Origin: Chondrilla cf. caribensis
Lineage: Eukaryota > Porifera > Demospongiae > Chondrillida > Chondrillidae
NCBI GenBank assembly: GCA_964020155.1
Contig: OZ026570.1
Location: forward strand, 1 to 64,000
DNA: 64,000 nt
Reading direction: 5' to 3'
Under the pieces are notes generated by a model, which was given only the letters and a program-made list of their open reading frames with translations, did no database searches and had not been told where the DNA came from. Every line of letters starts with the position of its first letter. Within the stretch, counting starts at the first letter, position 1. The position numbers were made by a program, and so were the translations under genes. Below are positions 26,000 to 38,113 of this stretch, piece by piece.

Positions 26000-28763
26000 A
26001 GTTGACACACCCCCTTTTCAATGAGCTATGCAAATTGTTTCAGAAGTTAGCTCACATCCCCAGCTAGGTCTGTCTAAAATATCAAGTTGACACACCCCCT
26101 CCCCAATGAGCTATGCAAAAAGGTGCTTAGCGTTTTCTCTCCTATACTCTCCCATACATTGAAAAAATATTAAGCACCTTCCAATGTAGCTGGGGTTATG
26201 GGTCACCTATTGAGATGGGAATGGTTTCAGAAGTTAGCTCACGTCCCCAGCTAGGTCTCCTGAAAATATTAAGTCGACACGCCCCTTCTCCCATCAGCTA
26301 TGCAAAAAGGTGCTTAAAGTTTTCTCTCCTATACTCTCCCATACATTGAAAAAATATTAAGCACCTTCCAATGTAGCTGGGGTTACGGGTCACCTATTGA
26401 GATGGGAATGGTTTCAGAAGTTAGCTCACATCCCCAGCTAGGTCTGTATAATATATCAAGTTGACACGCCCCTTCTCCAATGACCTATATAAAAAGGTGC
26501 TTAGCGTTTTCTCTCCTATACTCTCCCATACATTGAAAAAATATTAAGCACCTTCCAATGTAGCTGGGGTTACGAGTCACCTATTGAGATGGGAATTGTT
26601 TCAGAAGTTAGCTCACATCCCCAGCTAGGTCTCCTGAAAATATTAAGTCGGCACGCCCCTTCTCCCATCAGCTATGCAAAAAGGTGCTTAAAGTTTTCTC
26701 TCCTATACTCTCCCATACATTGAAAAAATATTAAGCACCTTCCAATGTAGCTGGGGTTACGGGTCACCTATTGAGATGGGAATTGTTTCAGAAGTTAGCT
26801 CACATCCCCAGCTAGGTCTGTATAATATATCAAGTTGACACGCCCCCTCCCCAATGAGCTATGCAAAGAGGTGCTTAGCATTTTCTCTCCTATACTCTCC
26901 CATACATTGAAAAAATATTAAGCACCTTCCAATGTAGCTGGGGTTACGGGTCACCTATTGAGATGGGAATTGTTTCAGAAGTTAGCTCACATCCCCAGCT
27001 AGGTCTGTATAATATATCAAGTTGACACGCCCCCTCCCCAATGAGCTATGCAAAAAGGTGCTTAGCATTTTCTCTCCTATACTCTCCCATACATTGAAAA
27101 AATATTAAGCACCTTCCAATGTAGCTGGGGTTACGAGTCACCTATTGAGATGGGAATGGTTTCAGAAGTTAGCTCACATCCCCAGCTAGGTCTCCTGAAA
27201 ATATTAAGTTGACACGCCCCTTCTCGCATCAGCTATGCAAAAAGGTGCTTAAAGTTTTCTCTCCTATACTCTCCCATACATTGAAAAAATACTAAGCACC
27301 TTCCAATGTAGCTGGGGTTATGGGTCACCTATTGAGATGGGAATTGTTTCAGAAGTTAGCTCACGTCCCCAGCTAGGTCTCCTGAAAATATTAAGTTGAC
27401 ACGCCCCTTCTCGCATCAGCTATGCAAAAAGGTGCTTAAAGTTTTCTCTCCTATACTCTCCCATACATTGAAAAAATACTAAGCACCTTCCAATGTAGCT
27501 GGGGTTACGGGTCACCTATTGAGATGGGAATTGTTTCAGAAGTTAGCACACGTCCCCAGCTAGGTCTGTATAATATATCAAGTTGACACGCCCCCTCCCC
27601 AATGAGCTATGCAAAAAGGTGCTTAGCATTTTCTCTCCTATACTCTCCCATACATTGAAAAAATATTAAGCACCTTCCAAAGTAACTGGGGTTACGAGTC
27701 ACCTATTGAGATGGGAATTGTTTCAGAAGTTAGCTCACGTCCCCAGCTAGGTCTGTCTAAAATATCAAGTTGACACGCCCCTTTTCCAATGACCTATACA
27801 AAAAGGTGCTTAGAGTTCTCTCTCCTATACTCTCCCATACATTGAAAAAATATTAAGCACCTTCCAATGTAGCTGGGGTTATGGGTCACCTATTGAGATG
27901 GGAATGGTTTCAGAAGTTAGCTCACATCCCCAGCTAGGTCTGTATATTATATCAAGTTGACACGCCCCCTCCCCAATGAGCTATGCAAAAAGGTGCTTAA
28001 CATTTTCTCTCCTATACTCTCCCATACATTGAAAAAATATTAAGCACCTTCCAATGTAGCTGGGGTTACGGGTCACCTATTGAGATGGGAATTGTTTCAG
28101 AAGTTAGCTCACATCCCCAGCTAGGTCTGTCTAAAATATCAAGTTGACACGCCCCTTCTCCAATGACCTATATAAAAAGGTGCTTAGCGTTTTCTCTCCT
28201 ATACTCTCCCATACATTGAAAAAATATTAAGCACCTTCCAATGTAGCTGGGGTTATGGGTCACCTATTGAGATGGAAATTGTTTCAGAAGTTAGCTCACA
28301 TCCCCAGCTAGGTCTGTCTAAAATATCAAGTTGACACGCCCCTTCTCCAATGACCTATATAAAAAGGTGCTTAGCGTTATCTCTCCTATACTCTCCCATA
28401 CATTGAAAAAATATTAAGCACCTTCCAATGTAGCTGGGGTTACGAGTCACCTATTGAGATGGGAATTGTTTCAGAAGTTAGCTCACATCCCCAGCTAGGT
28501 CTGTATAATATATCAAGTTGACACGCCCCCTCCCCAATGAGCTATGCAAAGAGGTGCTTAACGTTTTCTCTCCTATACTCTCCCATACATTGAAAAAATA
28601 TTAAGCACCTTCCAATGTAGCTGGGGTTATGGGTCACCTATTGAGATGGGAATTGTTTCAGAAGTTAGCTCACATCCCCAGCTAGGTCTGTCTAAAATAT
28701 TAGGTTGACACGCCCCTTCTCCCATGAGATATGCAAAAAGGTGCTTAAAGTTTTCTCTCCTAT
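26000..28763 (+). repeat. Satellite D, second array
   Basis: About 14-15 tandem units of the 187-bp satellite, same orientation as at 16105-17138. Units are more divergent than in the first array and fall into variants (for example GTCTGTATAATATATC, GTCTCCTGAAAATATT and GTCTGTCTAAAATATC) that alternate irregularly. Entry is through GACATCAA/GTTGACACAC near 26000. Exit, near 28764, passes straight into a partial satellite C unit. Confidence 0.94.
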
Positions 28764-29290
28764 GCTTAGGTGCTCACCACAAGGCGTAATACACTTATAT
28801 ATGAATCGAAATACAAAGTATATATTTTGGCAATAGGGGGAAATTTTGGTCGACATCAAAATGCATCTTTTTGCTATCAGAAGGTAGCTACCAGGTCCAG
28901 GAGTGTGTCTGTGCATTCGGATTTGAGCTATGATGCATCACGTGTACACAGGAGAGGCCGTGGTGACAACTCAAAAAATTGACATTTTTGCTTGTCACCA
29001 CGAGGCTTATAGCGCACTCAGGACAATCTCAATTCTTACGAAATTGTGTTGGTGAGTTTAGCATGGACACTGGCTAGCCCGTGGTGACCAGCAAAGAAAT
29101 GTTCAATTGCTCAGGTCATCACCACATGGCATATTACACTTATATACATACAAAAGTATATACATTTTATTATATGTGGCATATGGGCAGTGGGGAGAAT
29201 TTTTGGTCGACATCAAAATGCATCTTTTTGTTATCAGAAGGACTGTACTAGGTGAAGGAGTGTGTCTGTGCATTCGTATTTCTCAAACTT
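28764..29290 (+). repeat. Satellite C, short degenerate remnant
   Basis: One recognisable satellite C unit (28764-29100) and a second, strongly diverged one (to about 29290). They keep the GTGATCACC-like, TTTTGGTCGACATCAAAATGC and CTTGTCACCACGAGGC landmarks. The copies nearest the genes are the most decayed, as expected if homogenisation weakens away from the telomere. Confidence 0.9.
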
Positions 29291-29812
29291 CCTGAAAAAA
29301 TGGCCATGCTGGTGTCAGAGGGAAAGGGGGGTCACTGACACCTATGACACCGGTGGGAAATACAAAATGGCATGTGCCGGCCGACGAGATACGTACCTAA
29401 ATACCTGACCCATTGTAGCATAATACGGTGTGCTAGATTTGGTATACATAATATAACTTATTGTGTTGACATTGTGATAATAGATTATTGTAAAACAGGT
29501 ACTGGCAATAGTTCTATTTTGATGCGTGTGTTTGCAGTGCTACACAGAACTATTGATTTTGCATGTGGAGGTCTGTCTTGTTTCCCACCAGAACAAGTGG
29601 TACTCTGAGAGCAGATGTAATACTTGAGTATGATAATCACAGTGGATCACATAATGATGCACTCACTGGTTACTACCAGTCATGTCCAGTATCTTGTCAT
29701 GAATGATCTTCACTACTTCAAAACTGAACACGAAGCAAGTGAACATATTCTATCAGTTAATATACCTCAATCCATACCCTACACAACCACACCTCGAAGA
29801 TGCAATTCGGTA
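29291..29812. other. Unassigned spacer between satellite C remnant and element E copy 2
   Basis: No similarity to the neighbouring satellites is obvious and no gene can be recognised. Two frames of 78 and 99 codons exist here, but they lack recognisable motifs, and the longer one runs into element E, which argues against coding. Confidence 0.4.
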
Positions 29813-31360
29813 ATATCTTCTCTTTGCAGAGGAATACTGCTATGTCCCTTACAGTGTTCGCGCATTCTCCGACGAAATTTCTATCACAGGAAAGCAATAC
29901 TACACATACAGTCTGGAATGTAGGAAAACTTTACATACCCTCGGGTTTTATAGTATGAAACAGAAGACTTTGTAAAGCTCCTTTGCCGTAGCTACGAGCT
30001 ACGTACGTAGCTCCACCATCTTCGAGTATATTCGAATTTAATATGCATTCCTACGCGTAATTACTACAGTAAATTTATATTATTTATATTGTGCGAACAA
30101 AATGGCCGATTTCAAAACGCCGACAATTAGGATTTGGGCTAGAATTTGAGCGCAAAGACTTCAACGAACTTTAAATCTTCACCGAAGGTTCTTCTAAACC
30201 TATTAGAGACGATCAAGTGATTCGAGCGCCTGGGGGTGGCCTATTCTCCGAATTGAACATTGAGGGCAACTTTAAATAGCGCAGATAATAATAATAAAAT
30301 AGATAGGTCACGGTGGCGGGGTGGTCAGGTGACACGACTCTAGGCTCCAGGTCGCGGGTTCGAATCCTCAATAGGACGGATTTTTTCTCTGAAAAAAAAT
30401 AGCTCACTTCCTGGTGGTCAGTTGCAATACTCTCTACAAAGAACCGTAGGGGGGAGCTTTGGGACTCGCGGCTGACCTCCCAGCTAGAATAGTGTCTTCT
30501 GCATTCGTGGAATGACGCAAATACACAGTCTCTGTGGAAAGTCCCTGTAAAGCTCTCCATATATAGGTGTCTTTGACCCTGAGTGGGTGACTTTTTTATT
30601 AACTACAAATCTGACAATTTCATTAATTTTAATGTGATCATTATAATACAGTATTTTGATACTTGAACAAATTATGGACAACATAAGGTTGGAAAGAGTG
30701 AAAGCTATTGCTACACCCACATACTACCGTTTTAACTAATATTTATTATGTAATTATGCGTTTATTTTAATTGTCAATAATATCTATGGCCTAAATAAGT
30801 ATACCCAACTTAACCTAAGTGACAGTCGATTAGAACAGAGGGAATGGGTATTTCCTGTGAATGTGTAAAAGGGGTGGGTCCTGTATTGATGTTAAGGTGT
30901 TAAAATCAAGATGCTGATTGTCCTACATGTAGTTAAATTTGACATTTATTTTTACAAAGCCAAAAGGTTTCAAAATGAAAGTATGTCAGTCACCTTTATC
31001 AGTTTGGAACACTTACGTATGTTTGCAAGAATTTCAACTGTGGAATAATATGACTGAATCAACTTTTGTAAATTATTAATAAGTAGAATGGTAATTTTAA
31101 AGTTTTCAATTCTTCTTACTGTCAAGGCAAAGAACTGTGATATTTCTCTGGAAGTGGTCGGAGAAAACCTGCAGGAAGACAAGAGCAGAGCAATCACATT
31201 TTACATACCAGCTACAGGTATGCACCTAGTGACCCTCTCACCTCGGTCCTTCAAATACTGTCCTACTAAACAGTTTGGAGAAGTACCTCTGGTGAGTTAA
31301 AAATATGTTCACAACGATTTGACTATTTCAGTGGATACTGCTGACCTGTCCTGAATCACA
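29813..31360 (+). mobile_element. Element E, copy 2
   Basis: Second copy of the 17139-18712 segment with the same boundaries, a few percent substitutions and small indels. At about 31131-31217 an exon-like stretch stays open in both copies and ends at CTACAG/GTATGC; the two copies differ there by six bases in five codons, all changing the amino acid, with no frameshift. That looks like neutral drift of a former exon rather than a maintained gene. A (GT)n tract follows shortly after the right end. Confidence 0.8.
30272..30600 (+). mobile_element. tRNA-derived SINE-like segment in element E copy 2
   Basis: Same layout as at 17620-17945: an A-box-like TGGCGGGGTGG at 30314-30324 and a B box GGTTCGAATCC at 30357-30367, followed by the same body. 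Both Pol III boxes are intact in both copies. Confidence 0.65.
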
Positions 31361-31413
31361 CAAGCAAGTGACAATGGTCTTGCCAGGCCCCAATGTTCTT
31401 GCAACCTATAAAT

Positions 31414-31613
<200 letters not shown>

Positions 31614-31975
31614 CATGATATTAGCAAGGTGTAGACCTTTAAGCAAACCTCAACAGCAGCAGCTACGTTCAGTCCGGATGATGCTCCCACAAAGAAACCT
31701 TCTTCATGGAGAATTCTAAATGTCTAAGTTTAAGTCTAAATGACTACTACATGACTTTACAAAGAAACAAATCAACTAATATTATGCCACACAACATTGT
31801 TACAGTCTCTTCATCAGATATCATAACAGCAGAATCTATAGGAGCACCAGATACATTGTTAGTCACTCTTCCCTGACCAATGCCTTCAGTAATTGAGGAT
31901 CCTTCTGTTCTTTCCAGTTTACCATGAGAAAAGTAGTTGTAGAGTACACTTCCCTGAAATAATGCATTGCTTACA

Positions 31976-31980
<5 letters not shown>

Positions 31981-32036
<56 letters not shown>

Positions 32037-32053
32037 TCACACACACACACATA

Positions 32054-32089
<36 letters not shown>

Positions 32090-32107
32090 CACACACACAT
32101 TCACGCA

Positions 32108-32183
<76 letters not shown>

Positions 32184-32190
32184 TAAACAC
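31981..32190 (+). repeat. (CA)n microsatellite, interrupted
   Basis: A CA-rich tract of about 200 bp broken by ATTC, AAAC and ATAAAC interruptions. It lies in a gene-free spacer (31611-32367) where I recognise nothing else. Confidence 0.97.
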
Positions 32191-32367
32191 CACAACAACA
32201 CAGGCATGTTCACCTGAGGATCAGCAAGGACAACTTGCACTAGGGGATTCTTCTCTTTCAGGAACAAACCAACACCTACCAATGGATACTTGATATATGG
32301 AATTCACATACATATGCCCACACCATTATACACACATGCATACTTGTTTGCCTCCAGATTTCAGGGC

Positions 32368-32665
32368 CTGTAGGTCCAGAAATGTGTCTGTGCATTCGTA
32401 TTTGAGCTATGATGCATCACGTACTCGAAGGAGAGACACTGGGTAGCCCTTGGTGACCAGCAAGGAAATGTTGAATTGCATAAGTGATCACAACAAGGGC
32501 TAAGGGTTAGGGTTAGGGTTAGGGTTATGGTTATGGTTGACATTCCTTTGCTGTTCACGAAGGGCTGCCCAGTGTCCATGCCAAACTTGCCAACTCAATT
32601 TCGGAAGCATTCAGATTGTCCTGAGTGTGCTATATAAGCCTTGTGGTGACAAGCAAAAAAATGGT
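32368..32665. repeat. Interstitial TTAGGG tract between inverted satellite C fragments
   Basis: The left part (32368-32499) is a satellite C fragment in the plus orientation (GTCCAG..., GATGCATCACGT, TAGCCCTTGGTGACCAG). Bases 32500-32538 are four to five TTAGGG repeats decaying into TTATGG. The right part (32539-32665) is satellite C in the reverse orientation (GGGCTGCCCAGTGTCCATGCC ... GATTGTCCTGAGTG). The interior is thus a palindrome-like arrangement with telomere sequence at its apex. Confidence 0.85.
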
Positions 32666-33009
32666 GAGTTTGGCATGGACACTGGGTATCAACTATTCAG
32701 CCTGACCCCTATATGCCAATGGGTGCTAACGAGTCCACATCAACCCTTCCAAACCACATGCAGGCAAGGCCAATGGGTCAATATTGACCTTTCACATCAA
32801 TAAGCATTGTACAATCGTCTTTTGATTTTGCATACCTCTCACAGAAAATTACTTTCCTATAGCTTACCGTATGAAATTCTATTTGGAGTAGCTCTGTCAT
32901 CTTGATGTTGCTCAACTGCAGTTTGTGGGGATAGAATTGCGAAAGCTTCCTTGCTGGAGATAAATGAAGTGGATGACAGTTTCATTCTTTGGAATTTAGC
33001 ATTACACAT

Positions 33010-33285
33010 AATATACATTCCTACGCGTAACTACTGAAGCGAATTTATATTATTGATGATGCACAAACAAAATGGCCGATTTCAAAACGCTGACAATTAG
33101 AAATTGGGCTAGAATTCGAGCGCAAGGGCTTCAACGAACGTCATATCTTCAGCGAAGGTTCTTCTAAACCTATTAGACAAGATCAAGTAATTCTAGTGCC
33201 TAATTAACATTTTTTGGCTTGTCACCACGAGGCTTATAGCGCACTCACGACAGTCTGTATGCATCCAAAATTGTGTTGGTTACCA
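33010..33285 (+). mobile_element. Element E, copy 3 (partial, diverged) with satellite C scrap
   Basis: Bases 33010-33200 match the internal part of element E (TACATTCCTACGCGTAA, AAAATGGCCGATTTCAAAACG, GGTTCTTCTAAACCTATTAGA) with more divergence than copies 1 and 2. A 75-bp satellite C scrap (CTTGTCACCACGAGGCTTATAGCGCACTCA) follows directly. The SINE-like part is absent. Nothing further is recognised between 33286 and the TRAK stop at 33623, or between 32666 and 33009. Confidence 0.75.
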
Positions 33286-33622
33286 TTTTTAAATTATCTT
33301 GGTACATGTATAAGTTCATAATTATTTGGACGTACACAAACACGGAGCATGTATTTGAAATCTGAATGATTTCATAACAAGATTGCTATTTTAATGATAG
33401 ATTGTTGAGAAATGCTGCTATATATTCATCATTAATTTTTGTCAAGGCTCTCTTATCGAAAGTTTGTTAGGGTAATAATATTATCGTGTACACACATACT
33501 TATGCTACATATGAGATCACAATAATATTATATAAATACCAGCCTGGAGTTAATAAACCACAATGAATGATGAGAAAAATGATTACAATATATTAATATA
33601 TGTATGAGTACTGTACAAGTCA

Positions 33623-36155
33623 CTAGTCCACACTATCCTCCAACAGGGAGGCTAGACCGATTCCAGCATCCGTACGAGGACTTGTACGACTGACTTTAGG
33701 AGAACGCACAATCATTCCTCTTTTTACTTCACTGCCCAAAATCCCGACCAGGCCTTGACTCTGAGAAGACACTAAGAAGGGATCACAAGTATTCTTTTTT
33801 GGAGTAGACTCCTTTGTTTCTGTTACTGAAGAGTCTTTTGATGAATTCACAGCTGAAGAAAAGCTTTCTTCTTCAATTGACGAACTGCAATCCATGGAGG
33901 AGTCCATTAACCCATGTCCCTTTACATGGATACCTGGGCGGGACGCTGGACTGAAGAAACTTGTTGCTCCTCCCAAATGAGGAGTGGCCAACAGCTTCCA
34001 CTTTAACAGTGTCAATGATCCTGCAAGATACAAGAAATACATCAAATAGAGTGGTCCATCTAGAGCTATCACCATGGTACCATACATGCACTGCACATGG
34101 TACATATGTACTGCCATGCCAGTTTCAACTACCTTCAAGAGGTTTGACAATCTTCAACTTTTCTGGGGCTATATATGACCCTCGATACTTTCGGAGCTCC
34201 TCACCCATGCTGCTAATCGAGAATGATTCTGAAGGGACAGGAGATGATGCCCGCAGCTTTGGGTCACTTGCTTGGTTCAACAGCGGACTACTGGTGGCCA
34301 CACCCCCAGATTCTGAGGCCATACTCTTTGATTCTTCTTGGGTACTGGACTCCAGGAGATCTTCAATTTCTTTGATCAATTTTTCACGTTTCTGCTGAGT
34401 CTGAATCGTAGATGCAACTGTCTCCATGACAACCTTGGCATGCTTGTGAATATAACCTTGATCTGGTGGTGGCTTCTCTGATGAGACAATTTCTCTTCGA
34501 ATTGCATCCTCAATTTCACACACCAGCGATTCCTGATGTAATGGAAAACAAAGATTTATTTACTAGGAAACTTGCATCTCAACTATTACAGCAAATTTTT
34601 CACCAAGGATACCGCATACTAAACTCAGTTTAAAGGTATACACCTGCGTATTCATGCTTGTGATATCAACGTGGGAAATAACAGATTGGGAGAATTAAAA
34701 AGTTCACAAGCTTGCTGACTGTGTGAGGTTTGAAAGGCACTATAATAATATCATAATCTTAGTCATGGCTCCAGATTTGCATTTGAAACCATTTCTCTGT
34801 TCAGGTGTAAGGGTTTCTAGTCATCAGTTGGATTCACACATCCCTCAACTTCATGTTATGTAATAGCCCAAATGGGCAAAAGGGAAAACATAGGTCCAGC
34901 AACAGCCCAACAATGTAACAGGGTATCAATCCCCTGCTACAACAATTGTTCCTCTATTATTAACTTTAGTCCTACCATGACATAATTGTCAACCTTGAAC
35001 ACTCAGACCTTGCATAACCATGTTTCTTAACCCTTTAAATTATGATATCCTCAGTAAATGTACCTAGTAGTACATCAGTGAGGTGTGCACACAAGAACAC
35101 TATCACCCACTCCAGTATTTGTCTCAGAAACAGAGGAATTGCTCCAAGTGTCCACATTTGGTGAGGAAAATAACTGCTTTTCCCTTAAAGATTGTATCTC
35201 CTCTTGGGCTTCCTTCCACAGCAAACCACACTCTTCGTGTTTCTGATGAAGTTCAGACACTTCTGTTGTCAGTTGAGCCTGGGATGAATGGGCTTCATAG
35301 AGCTTTTCTTTTAAGTTCTCATTTTCATGAAACAATTTTGTCTGTTTCTGTTGTAATTCTTGGATTTTTTCACTAAATACTTCTAGCTTTCCTAGCAGGT
35401 CCTTATTCTCATTGGATACCACTCCAGAGTCACTTTGAAGTCGCTTAAGATGACTGTTGGCTTCAGCTAAGGACAACACCAGAACATTCTCTAAGTTATA
35501 CACATGTTATTCCTGGGAAGAGTCACTTTTGTACAAAGTCACAAATCTCATTTGTCAACAACACTCTTACCGAGCTGCTTCATACACTGCTGAACAAGGT
35601 CTCTTTCCTTCCTCTCTAGAGCCTCTGCTTGGGTGCGCAGATATTCTGTCTACAGAGAGCAAATTGACTACCTCAATACAATACATATGCACCATCAAGG
35701 CATGTATCCCATACTTCAGTTTTGAGGTGGCTGTTGTCCGTTCTCAAGGATCTGGATTCATCTCTCAACATTTGAATCCATTCGGGGAGAAACTCTCCTT
35801 CAGACATTTGATCATTGGGTAGTGTCTCTGTCAGTTCATGGATATACATCTGAAGGAGATTCTCTTTCTTTGACACTTCATGTTTCAACTGAGCAGCTGT
35901 AGATTCCAGGGTCTCCTTCAGGTCCAATGCTGCGGCCAAGTCACTCTCCAACAATTCATTGCGTTGGAGCAACAGTTGTCCAACTTTAGCTGCCACCTCC
36001 AATTCTTGTTCTCTCTGTAAAATGTACCCTTGAGTTGTAACAAGGCATAGACACATCCACACATCCTCAATCCTCTACCTCCAAAAGTAGTTTGTGTAAG
36101 GTTTCTGGGTCCACGTCATTCTGTGGCATGTCCACACCGTCGATGTGCTGAGGCT
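33623..36155 (-). CDS. TRAK: TRAK/Milton-family kinesin adaptor (5' end unresolved)
   Basis: Known role of the family: TRAK/Milton links kinesin-1 and dynein to Miro on mitochondria for transport along microtubules. Six exons join in phase: 36155-36079, 36014-35715, 35649-35571, 35466-35093, 34532-34133 and 34020-33623 (stop TAG). The product shows the HAP1/TRAK coiled coil (ELEVAAKVGQLLLQRNELLE, then LKHEVSKKENLLQMY), the Spindly-like segment SLVCEIEDAIRRE, and the TRAK signature APEKLKIVKPLEGS followed by LLATPHLGG. The first visible exon enters with two bases of a split codon, so coding starts further upstream; a possible exon lies near 37228-37281 (minus), beyond a MITE-containing intron. 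It is head-to-head with the MAGUK gene. Family assignment is firm; the N-terminus is not defined. Confidence 0.9.
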
Positions 36156-36315
36156 CTAAGAGGAATCACAATTGAGCACTTGATGGAGTAGTCATACAAA
36201 AAAAGGATTCTTCAACGGTCAACTTAAAGTATTCGACTCTGGGGCTCGTACATAAAGAATTAATTTTATCATTTTGATCAGTAAACGGGAACGTATACTG
36301 ATGGATACGTTTCAT

Positions 36316-37086
36316 TAGTCTGGCGTAGCCGACCCTTGATCCGCCATTTTATTTTGTTGGGGCGGAGAAAGGGTCTGGGGACATTGCTATTCGGTAACGG
36401 TGAAATGTCGGACGTTGAACCCGACACTTTTACGGAATGACCTTTACATAATGTACGGAAATATACAAAGGTTTACAAAGTATACAATCGTTAGCGGAGT
36501 TCGTAGCATGCAGTCATTGTGAGGTACTCTTTGAAGTCGGTTTCTTCGTTTAGGGTTCATCCCAGAACTTGAAGTTTCTTACTCCGAAGCGGTTTTATGT
36601 TAGGGTTGGTCAGCGCGCACTTGATCGCCGTAGGATTAGTTTGTCCCCGGGTTCCAGCAATTTTAAGGCCCTTAATCTGTTAATGGCTTATTCAAATCTT
36701 CTCTTCTGATCAGCCATCAAAGCAGATAGGGGGAACCCACACGCTGTGCGCGTGGCTCTTTCTATCTCGTAAATATAATGAAAGGCGAAGGACAAAGAGC
36801 CGTTACTATGGTTTTTCACCGAAGCCTGTCGGAAGTCTTGCAAAACGTTGTTTTCTTCTAGTATCACGATAGACGCTTTCTACTGTGGCTTTTTCAGTGT
36901 TGTGACGAGTGTCTTGAGTTTGCTAAAGGAATGTATTTGCATGACTGCTGCGATCGCCATTTTACTAATTATGTTGCATTCGACCACGCCCCTATGCTAC
37001 CACTATATTGAATGGCAATGTCCCCAGACCCTTTCTCCGCCCCAACAAAATAAAATGGCGGATCAAGGGTCGGCTACGCCAGACTA
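36316..37086. mobile_element. Mutator-like MITE with 72-bp terminal inverted repeats
   Basis: Bases 36316-36387 and 37015-37086 are perfect inverted repeats of about 72 bp starting TAGTCTGGCGTAGCCGACCC. The flanks carry a 9-bp direct duplication, ACGTTTCAT, at 36307-36315 and 37087-37095. Long terminal inverted repeats with a 9-bp target duplication are the hallmark of Mutator-like elements. The 627-bp interior has no transposase-sized frame, so the element is non-autonomous. It probably lies in the first intron of the TRAK gene. Confidence 0.9.
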
Positions 37087-37440
37087 ACGTTTCATATTGT
37101 CATCTTTATATACTTCATCCATCACACACTAGACCGTCATCATATTATACATGTAACTCGTAACCCGGCATGATTACTATGAACCGAATACGACCCAATA
37201 AAGTTACCATAGACTCAAAGATCAAACTCACCTTCTATTTCTTCGCCTTCTTTGGACTTCTTTCCTGCCAGTGTAGTTGTTCTCTTCTATTTTGTAAAGA
37301 ATACCCTCTTTGTGGTCTTCAAGAAGGACTAACTGTCAGCGTTTGCGCGTCTTCTCCGTGTGTTATCCCTCGGACCTATGGCGTGTGTGTTATCACAAGA
37401 ATCATCATCAAGTTCGGTCGATCATAGCATCGGTAATGTA

Positions 37441-37448
37441 TGACGTCA
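37441..37448. promoter_or_regulatory. CRE-type octamer in TRAK/MAGUK divergent promoter
   Basis: A perfect palindromic TGACGTCA lies 32 bp upstream of the MAGUK start codon, between two divergent genes. CREB/ATF proteins bind this octamer in animals. Function here is inferred from motif and position only. Confidence 0.5.
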
Positions 37449-37479
37449 TCTGCTAGCAAGGGGCGTACACGCAGTTAAA

Positions 37480-37997
37480 ATGGCTTTTGTCGAAGGAGCT
37501 GAATCGTTCAGTAAGAGACAACGTGTTGTCGTGTTGTGTTGTGAGCGTAACGGTTTTGTATAAAGATATTTTTGCTTTTTCAAAGATGTTAAGGACCTCA
37601 TGAAAACATTAGAATCCGTTGGCCCAAAACTTGAAGGACGAGAGGAAGATGTGTCGTTTGTTAAGAACATCATTGCTAGCTGCGAATTCGAAACTCTGTT
37701 CAAGGTACCAATTGCAGTTTGTAGGTTGTTTGGATATGTTTGAGAACAAGGTCTCCTCTGTTAACTAATCCAGCTGCATCGTGAGATTACAGCAGGACCC
37801 ACTAAATCGAGCAGGCCTGTGACGATGAACGCCTTGGAGCTGACCCATACGGTATGGTTGGATTAGCCTTACCCGCGCACTCGGCTGTTATATCGGTTGA
37901 GTTGTTTATGTCGCGTCCAGATTTCGTACGAGCTCAAAAGAGTGTCCAGTCCAGTTGCCCAAGAATTGGTCCTGCTCCTTGGAAAGCCACACATGGA

Positions 37998-38058
<61 letters not shown>

Positions 38059-38063
38059 ATGTA

Positions 38064-38113
<50 letters not shown>

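Noticed and set aside
29372..29923. Two frames of 78 and 99 codons as new genes
   Set aside because: No motifs or splice support, and the second frame extends into the duplicated element E.
32500..32538. End-to-end telomere fusion scar
   Set aside because: A fusion should show TTAGGG meeting CCCTAA head to head; only one orientation is present.
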